Assembly (NCBI GenBank): GCA_947502805.1
Contig: CANNBR010000012.1
Span: forward strand, 1-18,395
DNA: 18,395 bases
Source: a bacterium
GTDB taxonomy: Bacteria > Babelota > Babeliae > Babelales > CAIQNR01
Direction of reading: 5' to 3'
Shown: positions 8,006 to 14,357 of the stretch, in pieces
How positions within the stretch are numbered: position 1 is the first letter of the stretch
How the letters are laid out: every line of letters starts with the position of its first letter
The notes under the pieces: generated by a model
Database searches by the model: none
Seen by the model: the letters and a program-made list of their open reading frames with translations, nothing else
What the model was told of the DNA's origin: nothing
Position numbers and translations under genes: made by a program

Positions 8006-8728
8006 TTAAAGTCTAAGAAGAGATAGCGCGCCGCTATCTTGAGGCGTTGTAACTTCTTCTGTATCAATGCTAGCATGGTGGCTGTATGCAGTCATAGTTG
8101 CAGGAGCAGAAGCAGAGCGACAAGATCCGAATTTTTTTGAAAATTCTATTAGTCCTAATCCACCTATTGATAATCTATTGGAGTCTGTACCTTCTTCTTC
8201 ACTGGTTGATCCACTGGTTGATCCACTGGTTGATTCAAGATCTTCATCAGATTCTTCACTGATTTGTTCAAATGCGTGAGCCGTTTTTGCGATTGTCGGT
8301 TCTTCAGTAGTTAGAGGAGCAGAAGCAGGGCGTGGTTTATGATGTCCCTTTACTAAAGGCTTTGATTCTGATTTGTCTTTTAAGGAAGAATAATGAGATG
8401 TTGCTCTATTATTTTTGTTATTGTAAGCAGTAATAGAATCAGCAATGTCTTCAACGGAATGGTTTGTATTAATTAAATTTACAATGTTTTTTATGTGTCT
8501 TAAGCGACGTCTAGTAAAAATTTCAGCAGCTTTCGCTTCTTCAAGCGTTGGTAAAAGTAAATCTAATTTCGAATGTCCAAATTTTATTTTTGTAATCTCT
8601 GACTTGATCACTTTAAAGCGACAATTTAAGTTAAGTGATTCCTCTATTACTCTTTCGATTTGAAGTGGAGTATTCATTCCCTGCGTTAATGACGCTGAAC
8701 ATAACAAAGTAAATAATAAAACTTTCAT
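8006..8728 (-). CDS. Secreted protein of the tandem paralogue family, copy D (240 aa)
   Basis: Unknown function. The frame is open up to an ATG at 8794, but the start at 8728 is preferred: it has AAAGGA upstream and opens with MKVLLFTLLCSASLTQG, clearly the same signal peptide type as the other copies, with Met18 after the cleavage site. It is the most diverged member, with a basic/helical region at about 22-110. It carries two R-x-x-S-A-P motifs, RPASAP (133-138) and RSASAP (204-209). Each is followed by an acidic patch, QISEESDEDLE (155-165) and ASIDTEEV (219-226). A short run of T-S-G-S (167-175) comes from a 12-bp tandem DNA repeat. The C-terminus PQDSGALSLLRL resembles the end of copy B. 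It has its own promoter (8766-8794) and probably ends at the 7889-7988 hairpin. Confidence 0.73.
   Translation of the reverse strand: MKVLLFTLLCSASLTQGMNTPLQIERVIEESLNLNCRFKVIKSEITKIKFGHSKLDLLLPTLEEAKAAEIFTRRRLRHIKNIVNLINTNHSVEDIADSITAYNNKNNRATSHYSSLKDKSESKPLVKGHHKPRPASAPLTTEEPTIAKTAHAFEQISEESDEDLESTSGSTSGSTSEEEGTDSNRLSIGGLGLIEFSKKFGSCRSASAPATMTAYSHHASIDTEEVTTPQDSGALSLLRL
8201..8236. repeat. 12-bp tandem repeat, three copies, in paralogue D
   Basis: ACTGGTTGATCC occurs three times in a row; the last copy reads ACTGGTTGATTC. It encodes the T-S-G-S run. The unit is a multiple of three, so copy-number change would alter tail length without a frameshift. Confidence 0.9.
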
Positions 8729-8765
8729 ATGATTCCTTTCTGTAAAATTGAGAAATAAAGACACT

Positions 8766-8794
8766 AGAATAAACTGTTTCTGTTTGTAAATCAA
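8766..8794 (-). promoter_or_regulatory. Sigma-70-type promoter of paralogue D
   Basis: On the minus strand TTGATT (8789-8794) and TATTCT (8766-8771) have a 17-base spacer. The predicted start near 8759 gives a leader of about 30 bases and supports the start codon at 8728, because the earlier ATG at 8794 lies inside the promoter. Confidence 0.6.
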
Positions 8795-8890
8795 GCTCGG
8801 AAAACGCTATCCCATTTGATTTTTATCTCCACTGGGAGTTTTTGTTTTTTGTAATTATTCAAGAAGTAAGGGTGGCAATAAATAAAATAG

Positions 8891-10264
8891 TTAATCTGTG
8901 GGAGGAGTATCTGCAAAGAGGCCGAGCAGTTGATAGACTGATGAAAATTTAATAACACCACTCGTGTTTGTCTTTTGTCCTTCAGCAACAAAAATGGTTT
9001 TGATACCAAATTTTTGCGCTTCTTTTAGTTGTGTTTCAAGAGCATTAATAGGCTTGAGGGCGCCAGTTAAACTGATTTCAGCAAGGGCCATCGATTTTTC
9101 AGGCAGAGCTTGTTGAAAGTAACTTGAAAGTAAGGCAAGAGCGATAGCAAGATCAGAAGAACTTTCGGTTAGTTTTAACCCACCGCTTACTTTTACAAAA
9201 ATATCATGCGAGCTGAATTTTATGTGTAAATATTTTTCTAAAATAGCAGCAATTAAGACAACGCGTTTTTGATCAAGCCCGGTAACTACTCGTTGGGGCA
9301 TTCCGAATTTTGAAAGAATAGTAAGCGCTTGAATTTCTAAAAGTAATGGTCGCGATCCTTCAAGGCAGCTGACAAGAACCGCTCCTGGTGCTGTTGTTGT
9401 TTCATTGAGCAAATACTGATTAATATGGGGAACTTCTTCGAGTCCTTTGGTTGTCATGGAAAAAAAACCAAGTTCATTGAGTGGTCCAAAACGGTTTTTA
9501 ACGCTACGCAAAATTCGTGTATGCCAGCGATCTTCACCTTGCAGGTAAAATACTCCATCTACCATATGTTCGAGAGTTTTAGGGCCTGCCATGTGGCCTT
9601 CTTTAGTTATGTGACAGGTAATAATGACTGCAATATTGTATTCTTTTGCTAAGCGCATCAAAGCAAATGATGTTTCTCGTAATTGGCCGATAGTGCCAGG
9701 GAAGCTTTGAGTTTCTGAAAAAAAACAATTTTGAATTGAGTCGATAATAATAATGTCCGGTTTTTTTTCTTGAGCAGTCAGGATAATGCTTTCGATATTT
9801 GCTCGATCAGAAAAAAGGAGATTAGAACTCATGCTGTCTATGCGCATTGCGCGTAGTTTTACTTGTTCTAATGATTCTTCAGAAGAAAAATAAAAGACCG
9901 TATGGTGTTCTGCTAATTTGTGAGCAACATGCAAAAGGAGAGTTGATTTTCCAATGCCAGGGTCTCCAGTTAAGGCAAGGAGTGATCCTTTCATAATGCC
10001 TCCACCAAGGACATTATCCCATTCAGGCATGCCACAAAGCATGCGGCTTTGTTCTGAAAATTCGATTTCATGCAAAGGGCGAAGAATGAGTGTTTCTATA
10101 GCACATGGTCTGCCAAAACTTTTTTTTGGTCCTAGCAAAGGAGTTGCGGCAGGCTTTTCTTCTATAAAGCTATTCCATTCTTTGCAAACAGGACAGCAGC
10201 CAAGCCATTTGACTGAAGAATGGCTACAGTTTGAGCAAAGGTAGGTTAGAGAGTTTTTTGCCAT
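8891..10264 (-). CDS. radA: DNA repair protein RadA
   Basis: RecA-like DnaB-type branch-migration helicase that helps process recombination intermediates. The domains are complete. An N-terminal zinc finger has Cys10, Cys13, Cys24 and Cys27. The RecA-type ATPase has Walker A GDPGIGKST (100-108), Walker B IIIIDS (171-176) and the RadA-specific KNRFG motif (256-260). The C-terminal Lon-protease-like domain contains SGGLKLTESSSDLAIALALL. The length of 457 matches the usual 450-460. It overlaps the end of tdk by 19 bases, so the two are one transcript. Only a weak AAGAAG ribosome site precedes ATG 10264, consistent with translational coupling. No clear terminator follows. Confidence 0.96.
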   Translation of the reverse strand: MAKNSLTYLCSNCSHSSVKWLGCCPVCKEWNSFIEEKPAATPLLGPKKSFGRPCAIETLILRPLHEIEFSEQSRMLCGMPEWDNVLGGGIMKGSLLALTGDPGIGKSTLLLHVAHKLAEHHTVFYFSSEESLEQVKLRAMRIDSMSSNLLFSDRANIESIILTAQEKKPDIIIIDSIQNCFFSETQSFPGTIGQLRETSFALMRLAKEYNIAVIITCHITKEGHMAGPKTLEHMVDGVFYLQGEDRWHTRILRSVKNRFGPLNELGFFSMTTKGLEEVPHINQYLLNETTTAPGAVLVSCLEGSRPLLLEIQALTILSKFGMPQRVVTGLDQKRVVLIAAILEKYLHIKFSSHDIFVKVSGGLKLTESSSDLAIALALLSSYFQQALPEKSMALAEISLTGALKPINALETQLKEAQKFGIKTIFVAEGQKTNTSGVIKFSSVYQLLGLFADTPPTD

Positions 10265-10893
10265 ACTGGCTTCTTATCAATGATATGGCAAGAGCGGCAG
10301 CGTGCTTGGTATGCTTCTTGTGCGCCTGGTTTTACAATTGCGTCATCATAACGAGCGGGGGTTCCATTAACGATGCGTTGTGTTAAATAAGCATCTGCTC
10401 CACAAACGATGCAAATAGCGCTTAGTTTAGTGACCGTATCTGCAATGGCCATGAAAGTTGGAATGGTTCCAAAAGGCACTCCTCTAAAATCAAGGTTAAG
10501 TCCTGTGACAATAACTCGTTTACCTTGTTCAACAAGGTCAAATACCACGTTGATAATCTCGGGAGAGAAAAATTGCACTTCATCAATACCAATAACTTCA
10601 ATATCATGCGCAATATGAATGGGGATAGTTAAAGGGTCGCTGATAGTGATCGCTTCCAATGAGGCTCCATTGTGAGAAGCGATAGTATGAAGAGCAGTTC
10701 TTGTGTCGCTATGAGGATTAAAAGAAATCACTTTTTGTTGGGCTATTTTTGCACGACGAAGTCTACGAATAAGCTCTTCAGATTTACCTGAAAACATAGG
10801 ACCGCAGATGACTTCTAAAATGCCTTTCAAGGGTTTTGACCCGCAGCCTGAAAAAGCTTTATATGGCGACGAATTTACTGATTTTTCTTCCAT
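10246..10893 (-). CDS. tdk: Thymidine kinase (type II, zinc-binding)
   Basis: Phosphorylates thymidine to dTMP with ATP in the cytoplasm, a salvage step useful to an organism drawing nucleosides from its surroundings. It shows Walker A GPMFSGKS (31-38), the DEVQFF segment with the probable catalytic Glu105 (104-109), GLNLDFRGVPFG (131-142) and a structural zinc site from Cys161, Cys164, Cys199 and Cys202. The 215 residues include an extra N-terminal stretch of about 24 before the kinase core. ATG 10893 has AAAGGGTG upstream. First gene of the tdk-radA pair and divergent from murA, with which it shares a 109-bp intergenic region. Confidence 0.96.
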   Translation of the reverse strand: MEEKSVNSSPYKAFSGCGSKPLKGILEVICGPMFSGKSEELIRRLRRAKIAQQKVISFNPHSDTRTALHTIASHNGASLEAITISDPLTIPIHIAHDIEVIGIDEVQFFSPEIINVVFDLVEQGKRVIVTGLNLDFRGVPFGTIPTFMAIADTVTKLSAICIVCGADAYLTQRIVNGTPARYDDAIVKPGAQEAYQARCRSCHIIDKKPVWQKTL

Positions 10894-10946
10894 ACTTCAC
10901 CCTTTGAAATGTGATGATCATTGCGATTTGTAAACAGTAATTCGCT

Positions 10947-10976
10947 AGTATACACTAACAAACATAGTCGTATACT
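10947..10976. promoter_or_regulatory. Dyad AGTATAC-N16-GTATACT between tdk and murA
   Basis: AGTATAC (10947-10953) and GTATACT (10970-10976) form a perfect seven-base inverted repeat 16 bases apart. Each strand therefore reads TATACT as a possible -10 box: plus strand 10971-10976 towards murA, minus strand 10947-10952 towards tdk. Neither has a good -35 box. It is either a pair of back-to-back promoters or an operator. The sequence alone does not decide. Confidence 0.4.
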
Positions 10977-11002
10977 CATAGTTTGTAAAAAGGTAAAAAT
11001 GC

Positions 11003-12343
11003 ATGGCAGATCAGTCGATATTTACACAGGATGTTACTCGCATAAAAGAAGGTATGTTTGCTCAAAAAAATCCAATTGAAGCTCCCTATTTGGAAGTACA
11101 TCAATCATTAGGATTAGAAGGACAAGCATCTTTGTCAGGTGCAAAAAATGCAGTGTTGGTCATTATGACCTCACTGATTCTTTCACGCGGTGTTTCTGTA
11201 GTGCGTAATGTTCCTGCTTCTGATGATGTTTTCCAAATGATTACTTTGCTTGAAAGTTTAGGAGCAGTAGTCATTTTTGATGAAGAAGCTAATATTCTTG
11301 AAGTAGATACAAAGAATCTTGATGGCTATCGAGTTAAGCCTGAAATTATGAAGAAAATGCGCGCTTCGGTCTTAGTTATGGGGCCACTTCTTGCTCGATT
11401 TGGCAAGGTGGAACTGGCGCTTCCTGGTGGCGATGTCATTGGTGAACGTCCGGTTGATTACCATATTAAAAATTTTGAAAAAATGGGCGTTTCTGTTGAG
11501 CAGCACGGTGATATATTGACTGCCTGTGTGCAGCATTTGCAGCATCGTAATTTGTTGCTTGAGTATCCGAGTGTAGGAGCAACAGAAAACATTATGATGC
11601 TTGCGGTATTAACCTCAGGGACTACTCGTATTATTAATGCAGCTCTTGAACCAGAAGTATTTGATCTTATTGAATCATTAAAAAAAATGGGCGCTCGCAT
11701 TTCAATTGAAACTCCAGCAACTATTGTTATTGATGGTGTAGAGCATCTTTCTCCTGCCAATCACACGGTAATGTTTGATCGCATGGAAGCAAGTGCATTA
11801 ATTCTTGCTGGTGCAATTACTGGTGGGTATGTGCATGTTCCTCAAGCACCTGCACACGATATGGGACTATTCTTGATGAAAATGCAAGAAATGGGTCATA
11901 CGATTCTGATTGGTAAAGATGGGGTTGGGGTAAAAATAAAAGCGACAAAAACACCACGCGCTGTTTCTTTAAGAACTGCTCCTTATCCAGGGTTCCCTAC
12001 CGATATGCAAGCCCCTTTTATGGCTGCATTAACGTTGGCTCAGGGAGTTTCTACGGTCAAAGAAACAGTGTGGGAAAACCGTCTGACTCACGCTCGTGAA
12101 CTTGATAAAATGGGCGCTCAGATTGAAATTCATTATGACACGGCGACTATTCGTGGGGTAGAAGAACTCTACGGTACTCATGTGATTGCTAGTGATATTC
12201 GCGCCTCGTGTTGCTTAGCATTAGCAGGCCTTGCTGCTAAAGGGTATACAACCATTTCTGGTGTGTATCATTGGAAGCGTGGGTATCAATCTCTTGAAGG
12301 TAAGTTACGTGCACTTGGTGCTTCGATTACTTTGTTCGAGTGA
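11003..12343 (+). CDS. murA: UDP-N-acetylglucosamine 1-carboxyvinyltransferase with Asp in place of catalytic Cys
   Basis: First committed step of peptidoglycan synthesis: transfers enolpyruvate from PEP to UDP-GlcNAc in the cytoplasm. Family residues are present: SGAKNA with Lys48-Asn49, PGG-D-VIGERPVDYHI around the active loop with Arg149, YPGFPTDMQAP with the catalytic-base Asp, and SDIRA with the late Arg. The active-loop Cys of E. coli (Cys115) is Asp144 here. This change occurs naturally in some bacteria (for example Mycobacterium and Chlamydia), keeps activity and gives resistance to fosfomycin. The 446 residues include about 27 extra at the N-terminus compared with the usual 419. AAAAAGG lies upstream of ATG 11003. 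An ATG four bases earlier is out of frame. Confidence 0.95.
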   Translation: MADQSIFTQDVTRIKEGMFAQKNPIEAPYLEVHQSLGLEGQASLSGAKNAVLVIMTSLILSRGVSVVRNVPASDDVFQMITLLESLGAVVIFDEEANILEVDTKNLDGYRVKPEIMKKMRASVLVMGPLLARFGKVELALPGGDVIGERPVDYHIKNFEKMGVSVEQHGDILTACVQHLQHRNLLLEYPSVGATENIMMLAVLTSGTTRIINAALEPEVFDLIESLKKMGARISIETPATIVIDGVEHLSPANHTVMFDRMEASALILAGAITGGYVHVPQAPAHDMGLFLMKMQEMGHTILIGKDGVGVKIKATKTPRAVSLRTAPYPGFPTDMQAPFMAALTLAQGVSTVKETVWENRLTHARELDKMGAQIEIHYDTATIRGVEELYGTHVIASDIRASCCLALAGLAAKGYTTISGVYHWKRGYQSLEGKLRALGASITLFE

Positions 12344-12436
12344 TACAACCCGTCATGTCTAGAGCTATTTTAAAATTAATGAGTAAATAAAAATCATACC
12401 CCAGAGAATGGTGTCACTTAAGCTTTAATCCCCACA

Positions 12437-12527
12437 CTCGTCATCCCCAGAGATAGGAGATTGTCTCGTGCGAACGCGCGGACAAGCGACTGAACGTCGG
12501 GGACCCAGGACGTAACAAGACAAAGTC
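12437..12527 (+). repeat. Left copy of a flanking inverted repeat (91 bp)
   Basis: It matches 13201-13321 in inverse orientation. Exact blocks are 26 bases (12437-12462 against 13296-13321) and 41 bases (12487-12527 against 13201-13241). The middle is shorter by 30 bases here. The unit opens with CGTCATCCCC and later reads GTCGGGGACCCAGGACG, so its own ends partly pair. It lies between the convergent murA and kinase genes. Confidence 0.92.
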
Positions 12528-12609
12528 CCTATTAAGTGCCAGGTATAGTATTGTTCGTCGTAGGGCCATCTTGCCAGATAATGTAGTTGATACGTACTGC
12601 GAAGAGTGA

Positions 12610-13170
12610 TTAACAATCAGCAAGTTTCTCTAAAAATACATCTATTTCCTGCTGAGAAGAGAGAACGTAAATTTTTTTTGTATGCTGGTAAGTGTCCAAT
12701 AATTCAGTAATTTTTGTTTCATATTTTGAATGAAAACACCACACCCAATGGAGAAATTTTACAAACTTCCAGTTAAATCTCTCATGGCATCCTTGCGCAC
12801 TACTAGGAGCTTGTTTTCCGTAATATCTCCACGTTCGTTTAAAAATACGCCAGAGACAGAGATAGCGGGGAATTTTTAGGATAATAATAATTTCAGCTCT
12901 GTTCATTCGATGTTCCCAGAGCGAAAGATTGGTACCTTCAATAACCCATTCATTTTGATCGCAAAGACGATCATGGATAATTTTGTATTCGTCACGATTG
13001 GGTGGGGTCCAGTTTGATTTCCAAAAATAAGTGTCCAAATGGTGCAGTGGTAGATCACAAAAACTTTGCATTTTACGAGCTACGGTAGATTTCCCAGAAC
13101 CAGCGTTACCAATAATCGCTATTCTACGTGCCTGCTTAAGAACATCGTAAATAATATCTTTACTGTCCAT
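12610..13170 (-). CDS. P-loop kinase-like protein (adenylate-kinase-related, FlaR-type)
   Basis: A 186-residue cytoplasmic P-loop NTPase. Walker A GNAGSGKST (21-29) is followed by HHLDTYFWKSNWTPPNRDEY (43-62) and WVIEGTN (75-81). This order is typical of the small adenylate-kinase-like group often labelled topology modulation protein or FlaR. EIIIILKIPRYLCLWRIFKR (93-112) supplies the core strand and a basic helix. The substrate is unknown and the FlaR label should not be read as a proven role in DNA topology. The gene lies inside a pair of inverted repeats (12437-12527 and 13201-13321) that end 82 bases past its stop and begin 30 bases before its start. Its ribosome site is weak (AAGAT) and no promoter is evident. 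It may be an acquired cassette. Confidence 0.75.
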   Translation of the reverse strand: MDSKDIIYDVLKQARRIAIIGNAGSGKSTVARKMQSFCDLPLHHLDTYFWKSNWTPPNRDEYKIIHDRLCDQNEWVIEGTNLSLWEHRMNRAEIIIILKIPRYLCLWRIFKRTWRYYGKQAPSSAQGCHERFNWKFVKFLHWVWCFHSKYETKITELLDTYQHTKKIYVLSSQQEIDVFLEKLADC

Positions 13171-13200
13171 TTATTTATCTTTCATATTGATTTTAATTAT

Positions 13201-13321
13201 GACTTTGTCTTGTTACGTCCTGGGTCCCCGACGTTCAGTCGATTGTCCGTGCTTCCTACTTCGCCAAGGCTTCGTAGGACTTTGTCGCACGTGAAAATCT
13301 CCTATCTCTGGGGATGACGAG
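13201..13321 (-). repeat. Right copy of the flanking inverted repeat (121 bp)
   Basis: Inverse copy of 12437-12527 with 30 extra bases in the middle. The extra part forms a hairpin: CCTAC (from 13255) pairs with GTAGG, with an inner GCC/GGC pairing. It lies between the kinase gene start and the atpG stop, 36 bases past the latter. Confidence 0.92.
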
Positions 13322-13357
13322 GATTTTAATTCATTAATTTTCGGATACGTTCTAAAG

Positions 13358-14221
13358 CTACATCAGTCCTTGCGTCTCAAATGCTCCTGCTAGCTCAGAA
13401 AGCTCTTTAGTGATTTTCGCCTGACGCATTTTATTGAACTGTAACTTCATGGTGTCTAAAAATTTTTCAGCGTTACGTGTTGCATTATCCATAGCAGTAA
13501 AACGCGCATTATGCTCAGCAAGCAATGATGAAAAAAGAGTTGTTCGAATTTTTTCAGTAATATGCATCGTTACCAATGTTTTAATAATGTATTCAGGGTC
13601 ATGGCTCCAGACGTAATCAAATGATGATTGTGTGGGACTGTCTGCTTTTGGCAAAGTAAATGGCAGTATTATTTGTTCTTTACATTCTTGGCTAAAAAGT
13701 GTTTTTGAAAAACAAGAGAGCGTTGTTACCTTTGTTCCTGGTTTTTGATCAGTAATTAATGTAAAAAGATCTTGGGTTAGATGGCTAATGGTGGTTAATT
13801 TTAGCTCAGGTAATGTTTCTAGGGTGTGAACACCAATTTTTTTGAGATGGTCTGTAACTCTTTTCCCTATCGCTAGTATACGATAGCGCCCAGAAAGGAG
13901 ATCTTTTTTATGGTTATCAATCCAATAAAAAAAAGGGGCATTAAAGTTTCCACAGAGCCCTTTTTGTGATCCAATAATGATGAGCAATTCTTTGTCTGAT
14001 TTTATTTCTTCAGAAGAAAAAGTTGGATTAAGTTGCGCAGGTGCTTGAACAAGGACTGATTTAAAAATACGAGAAAGAGATTCTTGGTACTCTTTATAAT
14101 GTATTTGTTCGCGATACATCCTAGTGTGAAATGATCGAGAGATGAGCCGCATGGCACTCGTTATTTTTTTAATAGTGCCAATTGCTTTGATGCGCTGGCG
14201 CATGCGAATGAGTTGTGACAT
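13358..14221 (-). CDS. atpG: F-type ATP synthase gamma subunit
   Basis: Central rotor stalk of F1, coupling proton flow through the membrane ring to ATP formation in the alpha/beta hexamer. The long N-terminal helix (RIKAIGTIKKITSAMRLISR, 10-29) and the C-terminal helix (EHNARFTAMDNATRNAEKF, then RQAKITKELSELAGAF) are typical, with GLCGNFN at 88-94 in the middle. 287 residues is normal. AAGGAG precedes ATG 14221, and a good promoter lies at 14272-14300. No other atp gene is adjacent: upstream is a divergent nuclease gene, downstream the repeat-flanked kinase. The subunit is therefore encoded away from the usual atp operon. Confidence 0.95.
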   Translation of the reverse strand: MSQLIRMRQRIKAIGTIKKITSAMRLISRSFHTRMYREQIHYKEYQESLSRIFKSVLVQAPAQLNPTFSSEEIKSDKELLIIIGSQKGLCGNFNAPFFYWIDNHKKDLLSGRYRILAIGKRVTDHLKKIGVHTLETLPELKLTTISHLTQDLFTLITDQKPGTKVTTLSCFSKTLFSQECKEQIILPFTLPKADSPTQSSFDYVWSHDPEYIIKTLVTMHITEKIRTTLFSSLLAEHNARFTAMDNATRNAEKFLDTMKLQFNKMRQAKITKELSELAGAFETQGLM

Positions 14222-14271
14222 GAGCTTCTTTCTCCTTCGAGATCCATTTTTATTAAGATCAATAAGGTACT

Positions 14272-14300
14272 AGGATACTGTCTCTTGAAGCACAGATCAA
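14272..14300 (-). promoter_or_regulatory. Sigma-70-type promoter of atpG
   Basis: On the minus strand TTGATC (14295-14300) and TATCCT (14272-14277) have a 17-base spacer, predicting a start near 14265 and a leader of about 43 bases containing AAGGAG. Confidence 0.5.
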
Positions 14301-14357
14301 CGCTTTATTTAAAGAACCCTTTTATCTATGGTACGCTGGCGATGAGGGACTATAAAA

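Noticed and set aside
8201..8236. Short direct repeats as a CRISPR array
   Set aside because: Units of 12 bp are contiguous without spacers and lie in frame inside a coding sequence.
5882..8728. Reading the paralogues as lipoproteins because of the conserved Cys10
   Set aside because: Cys10 is preceded by Leu-Leu, not by a small residue at -1, and lies inside the hydrophobic core. A type I cleavage site (AHS, AQA, TQG) fits better.
8729..8794. Extended N-terminus of paralogue D starting at ATG 8794
   Set aside because: The extension covers the predicted promoter and hides the signal peptide shared with the other copies; the start at 8728 has a good ribosome site.
8827..8850. Plus-strand terminator-like CTCC-ACTG-GGAG followed by T-rich sequence
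   Set aside because: The stem is only four bases and there is no plus-strand gene upstream for it to end.
12398..12414. Weak hairpin ACCCCA/TGGTGT downstream of the kinase gene
   Set aside because: One mismatch in a six-base stem and an interrupted U-tract; too weak to call as a terminator.
12425..12623. Minus-strand open frames over the left repeat
   Set aside because: They translate the repeat itself and share the DFVLLRPGSP peptide with the frame at 13066-13317; no ribosome site and no independent gene signal.
13066..13317. Plus-strand frame of 83 residues
   Set aside because: It runs antisense through the kinase start and then through the right repeat; a repeat-derived frame, not a gene.
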